Both the position numbers and the translations under genes were made by a program. DNA of 64,000 nucleotides from Scedosporium boydii (taxonomy: Eukaryota > Ascomycota > Sordariomycetes > Microascales > Microascaceae), in NCBI GenBank assembly GCA_002221725.1, contig NJFT01000111.1, forward strand, positions 59,962 to 123,961, written 5' to 3'. Positions 11,774 through 21,991 of this stretch are shown in pieces. The notes under the pieces were generated by a model. It worked only from the letters and a program-made list of their open reading frames with translations. It was not told the origin of the DNA and did not search any database. The stretch's first letter is position 1. Every line of letters starts with the position of its first letter.

Positions 11774-12614
11774 ATGTCAGTATCCTCAACACCCAGAGAC
11801 GTGACGACCCAAAGCACCATAGCCAACGGCTATACTCCTGAGGAGGGTGCCCAGCTCAGTGCCATGGGGGCCCATGTTGATTACTTACAGCTATTGTGTG
11901 CCTTCGACTACATTGTTAAGCTACTGGAAGCCAACGAGATCAACTATGCGGGGATGGGGGGCTTGGCCCTTCGGCTTCGAGGCTCGAAGCGGGATCGCAC
12001 GACGTAGATGCGTCTGCAGAATGCGATATGCACACACTCCGGGAGATATGTAAAGGGCAACCTCGGTAGGTGTATATGCCCTCTCCTCTCTACTCCCTTC
12101 AGACATACTTACCTGGGGACTAGATTGAAGATGCCCCTTGGCCCAACAGCGGGTGTCATGAGAGTATTCATTGAAGTCGGGCCCAAATATGACGAAGACG
12201 TCGCAGCAGCCTGGGTTCAGGCAGATATAATCCTCCCACCTAGGCAGCTTCGCGGACCCTTGTCTCTTAGGTATATTCTAAGATATAATACTAGGGTCTC
12301 TCGGGGCCCCAGCCGTGCTCGAGGGAAATTCCGAGGCTGTCACTGCTCCCACTCCCATGGGGACCCGGCAATACAATTTAATTGATCTTCGCCATCAGAT
12401 GCAAAGCAAGCTTGGGTCATTATTCGCGCGAGACTCGACTTCCGACTTCACTGATCTTCTCTTCATGTGCAACGCGTTTGGACCTAAAATCGTCCAGTTT
12501 CGCAGCCAATTGAATCTTGTGCAACGGCAGCATTTCGTGGCTAAAGTTGCACAGGGCGGCGCCGCGCAGGGTAACGTGGTAAAGAAGATCAAGTTTGTTC
12601 TTGGTGTCCCTTGA
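11774..12614 (+). pseudogene. Nucleotidyltransferase-fold pseudogene
   Basis: The N-terminal part (ATG 11774) ends in GMGGLALRLRGSKRDRT, the GG-x-L-x-L-x-G-x-x-R-x-T motif that precedes DxD in this superfamily. The frame hits TAG at 12005. The expected continuation (DVDASAECDMHTLREICKG) is present but in another frame from about 12001, so a small deletion is likely. Next comes GPTAGVMRVFIEVGPKYDE and WVQADIIL (third acidic residue) in the frame open at 12008-12385. After a second disruption near 12270-12300 comes LGSLGAPAVLEGNSEAV, continuing to LRHQMQSKLGSLFARDS in the frame ending at 12614. A 37-nt GT-AG interval at 12066-12102 is too short for a confident intron. The piecewise order matches a complete ancestor. 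Confidence 0.62.
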
Positions 12615-14940
12615 AGGGGGCAGGCGTTCGGGTACATCGGTTCCTTTGGAAGTAATATCGTCTTTGTTCTTCAAGTTTAAGGTCATGTTTGTCTAGGCCT
12701 AGAGTGTAAGAGACCTGTCTCGACTACTAGCGATGGTGCCTTTTGAATTTATATTTTATTCTGTGCTTCGGAGCTTCCGATCGACTTGTGTTTAGGCTAA
12801 AGTAGTCTTTCTTGACGGCTTGAGCACATGAACCATCAATGTGATCCCCCTAATAACAGCCCCATATCCATCTAAGCCAGCCCTCCCCCCAAGTTCCCCG
12901 GCGATCTCCCGGAGCCGAACTTATCTCTCAACTCCAGATCAAGTTGTGAAGCTCGTCCAACTGCTCGATGCCCTTATTAAAGGCAGTAGAGAAGACGGAG
13001 GAGTGTAAGATGGCGATCAAGCAAGACACGATGTTACCTTTGGGAAAGCCTACTCGGCATTCTTCCGCACCGAAATGGATGCTAAACGAGCTTCTATTAG
13101 TAGCTAATCTGTGTTGCTTAACGTGCTCAAGACCGAGGTCGGGTTCAATCCGTCACCCCACGGTGCAATTCCTGCAGCGTCCATGGGTGGGGGGAGCTGA
13201 AAGGTCCAGCCCTTCATGTCCGTGGGGCGGCGCGAAAATGTGGAGGATAAAAGGACTGAGGATTCCTGTAGCGCCTCGAAGAGAATGTGAAAAACGCCCC
13301 AAACTGTTAACGCAATCTTCTCCCAAGGTCCCAAGAAAGGATGGTCGGGGGCAATAGGACTTCTCATGCCGTCGACATTGGATCCCAGAGTGAAGCGTTG
13401 TCAGTCCCAGGCACTCTCGGCGGTAATTTCCCCGGTCACCCCCTTGGAGGGTGCGGCGGATGTCTCTGATTGAACAGGCGATTTTTTTTTTTTTTGCTCT
13501 CCCCTCTGGGCATAGTCTACTGTATTTAAACCGTGCTCGATCTTCACATCGCGCTCGGTGATAATCCTCAGAGGGATTCGACAAATATGTTACTGCACAT
13601 CTATCCTGGCAGATCATTAGCTTCAATGGCTCCTCACATGCAGGGGAATTTCAGTTAGAGAGTTGTATCAACCTACCTTCGGAAGCGGTATGAATTGACT
13701 TGATCAGTGTAGAATCGCGGTTCTGGTGAAAGAAACATATCAGCATCCGAGGCGATCTCTCGGCTGTACCACAAACGTACCTCGAGGTTGTTCCTGGCGG
13801 ATAGTGTAGATAGAGTTGGGTATGAAGCTCCAAGGACAGAGTCAATTCGGGATGATGGTCGGCCTGGCTGGATAGGATCTCAAACTTGGCCGCTTTATAT
13901 GCATCACCTGTGCTGCTGCTTAGGAACTCGATCACATCGAGGCTGGGGTTACGCCATTGATGAATGATGAATATACGAGGACCTACATTTTGGCTGCCCT
14001 GTTTAGACTCCTCCTAACAATTCATGTCCGACGAATGTGAATTACTCTTGCCCGCTATTTCTATAAGTAATGAATGGAGGTCTATATACTATTTCCCTAG
14101 GCCATGGATTCACTCCCGTCGCGGATGTTGGCTAATGAACGGAGTCAGTCGTGGTAAAACATGGAAATCTGGAGAAAGACGCCCTGTATGAGCTATTCTC
14201 ACTCTCACTGGCGTTTGTTATTGAAGGGAAAGTCCATATAGGTGTGTGACTCCGTGGAACAAGTCACTTCAAATACCAAAAACACAAAGGCAAATATTAG
14301 TTTGGCCAGGTCCAAGGAAAAGCCTTCTCCCTTATCAAAAGCTGGCTGGGTTCCGCTCTCTCTCTGTGGGTGAAATTGAATGAATCCCGCGCCAGTCTGG
14401 TTTTATATACGATTTACGCTAGTCTCGAGCCTCAGCAGAGGAATGTCTCCCAAATACATCGCAGGCCGCGAAGTACATCATACATCCTTGGTTAACAGTG
14501 GATAGCGTGTACTTCGCTGCCACATGGTTGCGGTGTCATGAGGAAGGTAAACAAGAACAAGATCTTCCCTCTGGGGAACCGGTGGGTGGAGGGAGTTAAA
14601 ATATACGTCACGCCTTTCATATCACTGGGGTGGCACCAGCTCGTGGAAGATAATAGAACCGAGAGATCCTCTGGAGGCCAGCGAGAAGGCCGAGAAGCGA
14701 AGTATGCGTAAGGTGTCACTGCGAAGGCTGATTTTGTGGACTGTGGACTGTGGACTACAGGCTAGGATCGGAGGAATTCTTAGATTTTCCATGATTATTG
14801 ATAGCACTGATACAGCGTAAGATACATCTATCTGTGACCCGTATATTGGCCTGACAGGGAACTGATAGTTCGGACAAGTTGGCCCTTTTGTTTCCTGATC
14901 CTGCCGTGCACGGAGTACACCGTGCTCTCTCTGGCCACGA
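12615..14940. other. Degenerate island DNA with two related ~100-bp segments
   Basis: No intact gene is seen. Segments at about 13183-13280 and 14583-14685 (same orientation) align over most of their length. Read on the minus strand they encode related peptides (LLSSTFSRRPTDMKGWTFQL versus LLSSTSWCHPSDMKGVTYIL), suggesting remains of a duplicated coding region. A minus-strand reading frame at 13651-13935 (from IEFLSSSTGDAYKAAKFEIL) has protein-like composition but no recognised family. A T-run lies at about 13480-13496, and a CTGTGGA tandem at about 14738-14757. Confidence 0.4.
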
Positions 14941-16230
14941 TCAATCGTACTCGACGGTGACAACATCATGTGTAGTCCCTGCATGCATTGTGAGACGAGG
15001 TAGTTGGCAACCGCACCGTAATATTCGAAGACTCACCATTTATCTTTAGAGCGTAGGTGATAGCAGCAACGGTATACCTAACTTCTATATGATACTTCAC
15101 TGCATAGAAGCGGATTCCTTGGATCCATTCTGTCGGGCACGCTGTCAGAGAGGACCCCAGCTGGCTAAGGTGAAGGTGAAGGGTGCCTATGACAACAGTG
15201 TTGCCACCGTTATACTCCGGTGGGATGGAGTCAACCGAAGTTTTTGAGTAAATCCGTTAGATAGACCGCTGGTTGTCGGCCAGGGTTGACCGGCACAAGA
15301 AAGTGGAAGTCCTTGGACAAAAGGCCACGTTCCGGATAGGACCGTCCCTAAATGGAGTCAATTATCAAATACGGATCTATCAAAGTTGACACTGCGTTTC
15401 TTTTTTTTACCTTGGTGAGGAACCAGTTGGCTTGGTCAAATACGTTCAGACCGATGAAGTTCTTATAGCTAAATCGTTGTCAGAAAAGCCTCCCACGAGG
15501 TGAGTTTGAAAAGGCTATTATCATTGCAACTTACACCTTGTCGCGTGGATGACTCCCGTCATCGGCCACGAAGAAATACGCACCATAGTCTGCGCGGGAT
15601 ACTCGAGAAACAACGGATACACCGGACGAGGCCTGTGTGACTTGATTCATGTCCATCATAGCGGCCCCTCGAACAACAGCCGTCCACGAATTTTCGGGCC
15701 TCACTATGACAATGGATGTGGAGCAGGCCTCTTTGACCCGAGAGATGAGGTAGTCACTTTGGCTAAAACCACCGACCATGAGCACGGCAACAACACCAGG
15801 GTCCAGCCTTTTCTAGCTGCTCCTTGATTTGGTCAAGCACGTCGAGGACGACGGGCTCGAATATCTCCCCCATGGCCGAGTCAGGAACTCTGTACCTGTT
15901 CCTAGGGAGTCCCAAACTTTCATCAACTGGCACAATGAGTTGGCCAGCATTGGGTTCCCATGTCCTTTTGTACTAGAAATAGTTTCAGTTCTGTCTGTTC
16001 TTGTCTAGTGCGGGCACTCAATAGAACAAACATGGCCCTTTCTCGTTTTAAAGTCTGGGATATAGTCTGAATCTCGACACATACCTGTTCAAAGGAGTGA
16101 ACGGGGTTCACGAGTCTCTCTCGAGTCCAGTAGGACAATCCGTGGGTCGTCGTTAGATGCCTTCTGAATCTCTCATTCAGCAACGACGACCAGGCAGCAT
16201 TTGAAATAACATTGGGAGACACTAGAAGCA
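14941..16230 (-). pseudogene. Hsp70-like ATPase relic (fungal HSPA12-type), 5'-truncated
   Basis: Read from high to low coordinates the pieces follow an Hsp70-type ATPase. AAWSSLLNERFRRHL (near 16200) is followed by an intron after SFEQ (GTATGT at about 16085). Then come YKRTWEPNAGQLIVPVDESL, RYRVPDSAMGEIFEPVVLDV and, after a 1-nt shift at about 15796-15800, VVAVLMVGGFSQSDYLISRV (the phosphate-2 VGGF motif) and ENSWTAVVRGAAM. Two further introns (near 15530 and 15410) join YKNFIGLNVFDQANWFLTK to GRSYPERGLLSKDFHFLVPV. A second 1-nt shift at about 15231-15237 precedes VDSIPPEYNGGNTVVIGTLH. A last intron leads to GTTHDVVTVEYD and the stop at 14941. The N-terminal nucleotide-binding half is absent upstream of about 16.2 kb. 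Confidence 0.68.
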
Positions 16231-16670
16231 CTGTCGCCTATCTGCTGTTTGAGTCACCCTGTTTGAGTGACTTACTCGCGCATTTACGACGACACGAGCC
16301 TCGTTGGGGGGAAAAACGAGGAGAATGGCTGAAGGCAAACGGGGAAAAAGAGGCGACTGGAAGGGGTAGCCACTTGCAGAAGAAAAAGTGAGAGACCGCG
16401 GCATGGCTTTCCGTCCGCAGTGGTCTGTTGGATACATCGAGCATTTCATTCGTAAAAAGATGTGTACATCCATATCAACAACGGGAGTATATCCCGTTCC
16501 TTTCACCTCCGTCTCCCGTTTCAAAGTGCCTGAGCGGCATGCTGCTTGCATTTTGATATAGTGGCTTAAATCTTACTTTAATCGATCTTATTCCGGTGCT
16601 ATGGAAGCTCCTATTTGTGCTAGATTACTTGCTCCATGAGATTTCCAAGTTGCCAAGTGTCTCCATCCCG
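16231..16670. other. Spacer between the Hsp70-like relic and the upstream gene
   Basis: The missing N-terminal half of the Hsp70-like protein would be expected here, but I find no trace of its phosphate-1 motif in any frame. An open minus frame (16222-16551) has no recognisable content. Confidence 0.4.
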
Positions 16671-17961
16671 CTAATCTCCCAATATACTCTCACAAGGTAA
16701 ATGGCATAACCTTTCCGCCGATGGCCTTGACGATAGCCAAGCCATCACTGTAGGTGAGCTTTCAAGGTCTTCTCTACCGGCATGCACCAACACAATTGGA
16801 CGACGCAAAACCCTCAAGGGGCGCTCACCCGCGCTCGTCTCGTCGACCACGTAGAGTCCAGGACAGAGGTCAAATACGTGCAGGGTGGATCCCGCTCCAG
16901 GCTTGGTCTGAACGGTGTGACCCAAGAAGTTCTGGCATTTACAAGTCTTGATATCCATAGTCCCCGCGGCCGTGGACGGCCACTTGAAGAGGTACTCTTT
17001 CGCAGCCAGCTGTATCCGATAGGCCAGCTTCACCGCTGGTTTGATGATGTTTCTGCGCATGGACTCACGGCAATTGATATCCTGCTTGCCCTCAATGAGG
17101 AGAAGTGGGGATGGTGTTTCCATCACTTCTTTCGTCAAAGCATTGACCAACCGTTCTTGGTCCTTGGCGAAAATCTCCTGATTTGTGATAACAGCCAAGG
17201 CCTCGCTCCTCCAGTTTCTGCAATGTAAGACATCTTTTTGTCCGGCAGAAAGAAGAGGGAAGCAAGCGAAAGTTAGCTAAAAGGCAGTCCTCTTGATCCG
17301 ACGTTTTTGTTGGGGGGGGGAGGGCTCACAAGAACAGAAATACACGTCTATTCCACATACCTCGGGGGAGTTTAGCCATGGCCGAGGTGATCATGTCAAT
17401 GTGCTGCACAACCTCTGATTCCTTTCCACTACCTCTGCCCAAGGGCCAAGAGAACGAGTTGTTGAATAATCTGCGGCACAAATACTCCATGATGACCGCA
17501 ATGACATGGCACTCGTCCGCCTCTCCACCTCCAACACGCAGCCATCGGCGGGCCGAGGACCGCACAAGCTCCAGAAGCTTTGCTGGCGAGTCAGACGGGC
17601 CCTCTATGTCGAGATCACCCTCATTTAGCTTTGTGATGATGGGATCTAGCCAGTTTTGCACCCATCTGTGTGTGTTCGTGAAAATATCGCCAAACTTCTC
17701 GCTGGCCTCGGCCTCAGTGATGTCAGTCCGTTGAGGTTGGAGCCGGAAAATGTGGTCGTGCGCCCTCTCCAGCTCTTCTTGCAACTCTGAGAAATTTCTT
17801 TTCGATTCTCTGCTGATCTTTCTCTCGGCATCAAGCATATCCTGTCGCTCGTTCAAGGCATTTTCGATGTGTTTGTAGAGACGCTTCTGCGTCTCTGACT
17901 CGAATGCTGGGTCGTTTTCTGTCGCCGGCAGATTCCACTCCCGTATCTTGGTTCGGGCAAG
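16671..17961 (-). CDS. Unrecognised island protein with coiled-coil segment, 5' end unresolved
   Basis: One frame is open from 17961 (just after a TGA) to the donor at 17361. It begins RTKIREWNLPATENDPAFES, then a heptad-rich stretch (RLYKHIENALNERQDML to ELQEELERAHDHIF) and a helical domain with WVQNWLDPIITKLNEGDLDI and VIMEYLCRRLFNNSFSWPL. A 127-nt intron (17360-17234; GTATGT, branch TAGCTAAC) joins MAKLPR to DVLHCRNWRSEALAVITNQE in frame. The rest runs to a stop at 16671, including LHVFDLCPGLYVVDETSAGE. The intact splice signals and open frame contrast with the neighbouring relics. I find no clear start codon. The beginning may lie in an upstream exon, or the gene may be 5'-broken. No function is assigned. 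Confidence 0.5.
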
Positions 17962-18119
17962 TCACGAGACAGTTCGTGCTGTTTTTGTGTCTGCGCCTGC
18001 CTTCCCGAGGGGATATGACTATTGTCGCATCCTGTCCGAACAAGCTCTTGAGCATTTTTCACGGACAGCGCGCGCCGTACCGTGCCATCGTTATCGGGAT
18101 GCGTCGGGGTCGACACCTG

Positions 18120-18740
18120 TTCAGATTGTGGATTGGCGCCATCCGTAAGAGAGGGCCAAACGTAGGTTGAGAAATAGTCCGGGTCAACTCCCAAGGCGAT
18201 CGCGTCCGCGATGCCAGCTTTCAGCCGAGAGATGTACTCTTCTGGAGGTGGCCCATCGTCGACTCGCAGTTTATCAATATAAACCAGAGCCTTGGTTAGG
18301 ATTGGTGGCGCCAGCTCCTGTCCTCCACCGCGGCTGTTTCGCCTCGGTGAGAATAGAAGCAGGACCGCCTAGATCGACAATGGATGCTACCGGCACGCGC
18401 AAAAGCACGGTTGGCGCACAGTAAACCCAGATATCACATGTCTCTTTCGAGTACGCGCCCTTCGCGGCACCTTCGTTACGATCCAGACGCACCTCGTCCT
18501 CGGGCTGGAGCTCGAAGACGAGTCCCTCGGAGCGATCCCCACGCTTTGGAAAGATATATTGGCAAAACCCGTTTGGTTGATGTGCCACTTGTAGTCATTG
18601 AGAACGGCGCGCCCGATGTACCTGCTCTGAGGACATCGCCAAGCCATCTGCGTCAGGGATAGGTTGCTATCAAAGGCAAAGTAGAACGTAGGCTTTGCCC
18701 TGGGTGAGCCGACGGGCCTGCTTGCTTCCGTCAGTGGCAT
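18120..18740 (-). pseudogene. Gamma-glutamylcyclotransferase-like (GGCT/AIG2 fold) pseudogene
   Basis: ATG at 18740 opens a frame with FYFAFDSNLSLTQMAWRCP and SRYIGRAVLNDYKWHINQTG, matching the GGCT N-terminus (normally FAYGSNL; the glycine is aspartate here). Near 18552 a 1-nt shift moves the homology to another frame: FPKRGDRSEGLVFELQPEDE, then VRLDRNEGAAKGAYSKE. Near 18290 a second shift leads to ALVYIDKLRVDDGPPPEEYI, SRLKAGIADAIALGVDPDYF and STYVWPSL, the usual GGCT C-terminal helix region. GGCT-fold enzymes release 5-oxoproline from gamma-glutamyl amines. It sits head-to-head with the amidoligase gene, about 400 bp apart. No splice model I tried removes both shifts, so I call it a pseudogene. 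A sequencing error remains possible. Confidence 0.7.
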
Positions 18741-19136
18741 CGTTTTTCTTTCTGTTTCTTTTTGGTTGAAAGGGACTGTGAAATGAGAGCTTCCGATTGA
18801 GAATGCGAGAAGATCCGAGAAACAGCAGGAGTCAAGAAAAAAATGGGATATATATAGATATATCTGCGGAGGTCTGGAAACACCCCGAATCATGGCCTTA
18901 AGAAAGAACATTCCTCTTGTTACCGTCAACGGGCAAGGTAGGGATCGCAACAAACTAATGAAAGGTCTGGCGAGTCCCTTTGCCACGCCATTCTTGACAT
19001 GCCCTCCGTTCCACATCAAGAACGCCATCATTGTCCCCGAAATACAACATTCTACTATCCACTTATCATCGCCACCAGGCGGCATTCACCAACTTGCCTC
19101 AGAGGTCTACGGTTCCCTGTGCAAGGCCGAGTAGCA
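18741..19136. promoter_or_regulatory. Divergent promoter region of the GGCT-like and amidoligase genes
   Basis: This is a 396-bp spacer between two head-to-head starts. A run of TATATAGATATATC lies near 18850. Promoter function is inferred from position and gene orientation only. Confidence 0.4.
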
Positions 19137-20253
19137 ATGCATTTCAATTTTGGCGCTGAGATCGAAGTTGTGGCCATCACTTACAATCGGTGGAACACGT
19201 ACTCGGAAGAAGAAGCATGGCGTCAAAAGGTTGTCTCCGCCCTTACCAACAGAGGAATCCCGGCAGTCTTGGAGAGACAGGTCCAGCGAGCTCAACGCTC
19301 GCAGCATTTCGACGATACATGGGTTGTGACTTGGGATAGCTCTCTAGAGAGTGATAATCCCTATCGTAAGTTTCCTCCTTCACCCACTTCCCCTTTCTGC
19401 GTCCAAGAGGGAACGCCATATTCCAAGGGGGGAGAGCTACTAACCACCCTGAGTTATAAGGAAGCATGGAGATAGTGTCGCCGGTATTGAATACGAACCT
19501 GAACTCCGAGCGCCTAACCGATGAAGTCTGGGAGGCCTTGGGTGTGCATTTCACTGTGAAGCCGCATAGATCATGCGGGGGCCATGTACATCTGACTCCC
19601 CTTCGTCCCGGCAACAAGTTCACCGTTGAAGAGTTAGAGAAGGTTTCATTCGCCACCGTTTACTACGAGGCGTCGATACTGCCTCTTCTCTCTCCACAGA
19701 GGAAGGGTAACACATACTGCAAAGCGAACAGTCGGAGCTACGGCTGCAGACTGCACAATATCCTGCGTCGAACCCCGGAAAAAGGAGAAGCCTTTGCTCT
19801 GGTCGCCCGAGAGCTCCAAGCGCTGTCCACACCAGAAGAGCTATGCAATTTCATGCAGAAGGATAGATATGTGCTATGGAACCACAGCAACACGTTCAAG
19901 GCCAGCGGAACGATCGAATTCCGGGGCGGCAGCCAGTTTAGGTCAACAAGGGGAACGCTGTCATGGGTGGCATTTGTTGTCGGTTTCGTTACTCTGGCTC
20001 TGGAAGAGGTAAGGAGAGACGAGTCCCTTAGATCACCTCTGGAAGAAAGTAGACGGACGGGCGGAGCGCGTCTTCTAGTGAACGAGACTAACATACGTGA
20101 TTCTAGGATCTTCTTGAGCACTATCCCAACCATCTTGACCGGACCACTGGTCCCCAGCCAGAAAGTTTGTATGCGAGGGTGAAAAGGTTAGCTGAGCAGT
20201 TGTGGATCGGCAAGTACCTCCCGGACAACTACGAGTCCTTGAAAGAAGGCTAG
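19137..20253 (+). CDS. Putative amidoligase (Amidoligase_2-type, glutamine-synthetase-like fold)
   Basis: Three exons, 19137-19365, 19461-20008 and 20107-20253, encode 307 aa with intact frame. Both introns have canonical donors (GTAAGT, GTAAGG) and CTAAC branch sites. Motifs typical of fungal/bacterial Amidoligase_2 proteins occur in order: FGAEIEVV (residues 5-12, the G-x-E-x-E metal/ATP site), SMEIVSPVLN (78-87), SCGGHVHLTP (114-123, the CG-x-HVH signature) and GTIEFRGG (226-233). Family members are thought to be ATP-dependent ligases that form amide or isopeptide bonds; substrates in fungi are unknown. No signal peptide is seen, so it is probably cytosolic. It is divergent to the GGCT-like relic, and convergent with SEC1, 1.7 kb away. 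The ATG is the only one directly before the first motif. Among recognisable island genes it is one of the few intact ones. Confidence 0.8.
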
Positions 20254-21239
20254 CAGATGGATGGCAGTCTCTCAGAACTCTACTGAAGTGCGATAAAGAC
20301 ATAGCGACAATGAATAGTTGGAAATAGTCGATACTCGTCAATCTTATCGTTCCCGGCTTGCTGTTTAGAACCTTTTTTCTTTTTTTTTTTCTTTTGGGTC
20401 TTGATGGCCAGGGGTGATCTGGACAACTTGCATCCAATAAAAATGTGCCTGTGGACATCGTGAGTGGGCAAAGTCCACAAACCCCCCCTTTTCTTTACAT
20501 CCTTTACTGTAGTATCTATGTTTACGAAGTCAGTTTCTCAATGTCTATCTTAGGCCATGATTGGAACGGGACGTCTTCAAGAAAGTTCGCTGGCCTTAAA
20601 TACTTTAATACTTTGTATAATTTATGTTTTTAGACTGTAGCTATGTTCTATGCTTCTCTCTCTCTTTTTTTGTTTTTCGTTTGGGGGGGGGGGGTTTCTT
20701 CTTCCTCTTTTTATTTTTATTTTTATTTTTATTTTTATTTTACTTCTTAAGAGCATTGGGGACTTCTGAATTGTTCCGGGGCCATCTATAGTCTCGGACC
20801 GTTAGATGATGTTCACAAATTTGAAGCCGGCTAAGGGCGGTATTGTGGGCACCGCAAACAGGGCCCCACTTTCCGGTCGAAGAAGTGGAGGCCCGACAGG
20901 TCCAAGCACGGAGCGAAAATCGAGCATTCGTTTTGAGTTGGAAGATAGTATTAGGCTTTTAGAAATTGCGTTTGGCCTATTAGTACTCTTCTTACTCTCC
21001 CTTTTCCTTTTCCGCCTGCCATCGAAAGATGTTCGGGGCGAAAAGTCGGGTTAGGGCGGCCTGGGAAGAATAGTTGAAGAAAGTAATACTTTTTGATTCG
21101 TTCATGTTCGAGGGAGGCTGTTGGTATTGCCATAGGCGCTAAATGATACCTTCTGCCGTAGTACTTTCAAGGTGAACTATTGCACAAAGGTATGAAGCTA
21201 AGTAGAAATCCTCACTGCATAGGTGGAGTTGAACAGGAA
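20254..21239. other. Spacer after the amidoligase gene, low-complexity tracts
   Basis: It contains poly-T near 20370-20395, a G10 run near 20680, and a (TTTTTA)n tract at about 20707-20742. No gene is seen. Confidence 0.5.
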
Positions 21240-21610
21240 GAAGAAGAAAAAGAAAAAGAGAAAAAAAAAAGTACAAAAGTCCGACCCCAGTTTCGAACTG
21301 ACAACCTCCCCAAGCGTCACCCCTCAACTCCAAAACACCTCGAAAGACATCACAACCTCAGTAGAGAAAGGCTCGAGATACCCTCTCGCAACAAGGGAAG
21401 GGATATCTAGCAAAGAAAAGAATTCCCACTTCTCCCTCCCCAAATCCCAATTTCCTCCACAACTCATGGTTTGACCAGACCGGGTCCCACGCCGGCGCCT
21501 CGCGGAAGTAGTTTATAAGCAGTGCCTCACCGCTCGACCACTTGAGCTTCCATGAAGACGCCCAGAATCCAGGCCAGGCTCTGGTATATAGCACATGCAC
21601 GCACAGTTCA
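21240..21610 (-). repeat. SINE-like tRNA-related repeat, copy 3
   Basis: The reverse complement shares the 5' segment (GTGCGTGCATGTGCTATATA), the tRNA-like core with A-box TGGTCGAGCGG, the CGAGGCGCCGGCGTGG segment, the G/A-rich stretch and TTGCTAGATATC with copies 1 and 2. Its distal part contains GGTTGTCAGTTCGAAACTGG (about 21287-21306), a B-box-like match, and ends near an A/T-rich tail (poly-A on the plus strand at about 21260-21270). The A-box to B-box distance of about 240 bp is much longer than in a tRNA. It marks the right edge of the island. Confidence 0.78.
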
Positions 21611-21991
21611 TGGGGATTCCACGTGATCAATGACTCCCGTAGCGCTCGGGAACAATTCACTAAACCCTCGACATCTAGCTAGTTGAGCGGTTTCATGTTT
21701 ATTCACTTTGTTAGTTCAGTAGATGGGCTGGCTCTTCGTGTCTCCAGCTCTACCCAGTCATTCATGGCCCAAGGAATTAGACTTGTCAATAAGTAATGGA
21801 GATGTATATACTATTCTCTCTACCTAGCATGTATAACACACACACACTCTCTCTGTAAAAACGAAACAACTCAAAAATTACCAAAAACTCCCCCAGTTCA
21901 AACAACAACATACCCAAAAACGAAAACAGCAACAAGCAAAGCCAGTCAAAAGCTACCGAAAAAAAAAAAGGGAAACCCCGCCTTAACCCCT
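21611..21991. other. 3' spacer of SEC1
   Basis: A-rich sequence probably includes the SEC1 3' UTR. No other feature is seen. Confidence 0.5.

Noticed and set aside
12066..12102. Intron in the plus-strand nucleotidyltransferase relic
   Set aside because: GT-AG but only 37 nt, shorter than the introns supported here (66 nt and up); not used to call the gene intact.
13141..13152. GGTTCAATCC B-box-like site
   Set aside because: No A-box or cloverleaf around it; probably chance.
20707..20742. (TTTTTA)n tract as a telomere-like or CRISPR-like array
   Set aside because: Simple A/T microsatellite; no spacers and no telomeric TTAGGG.
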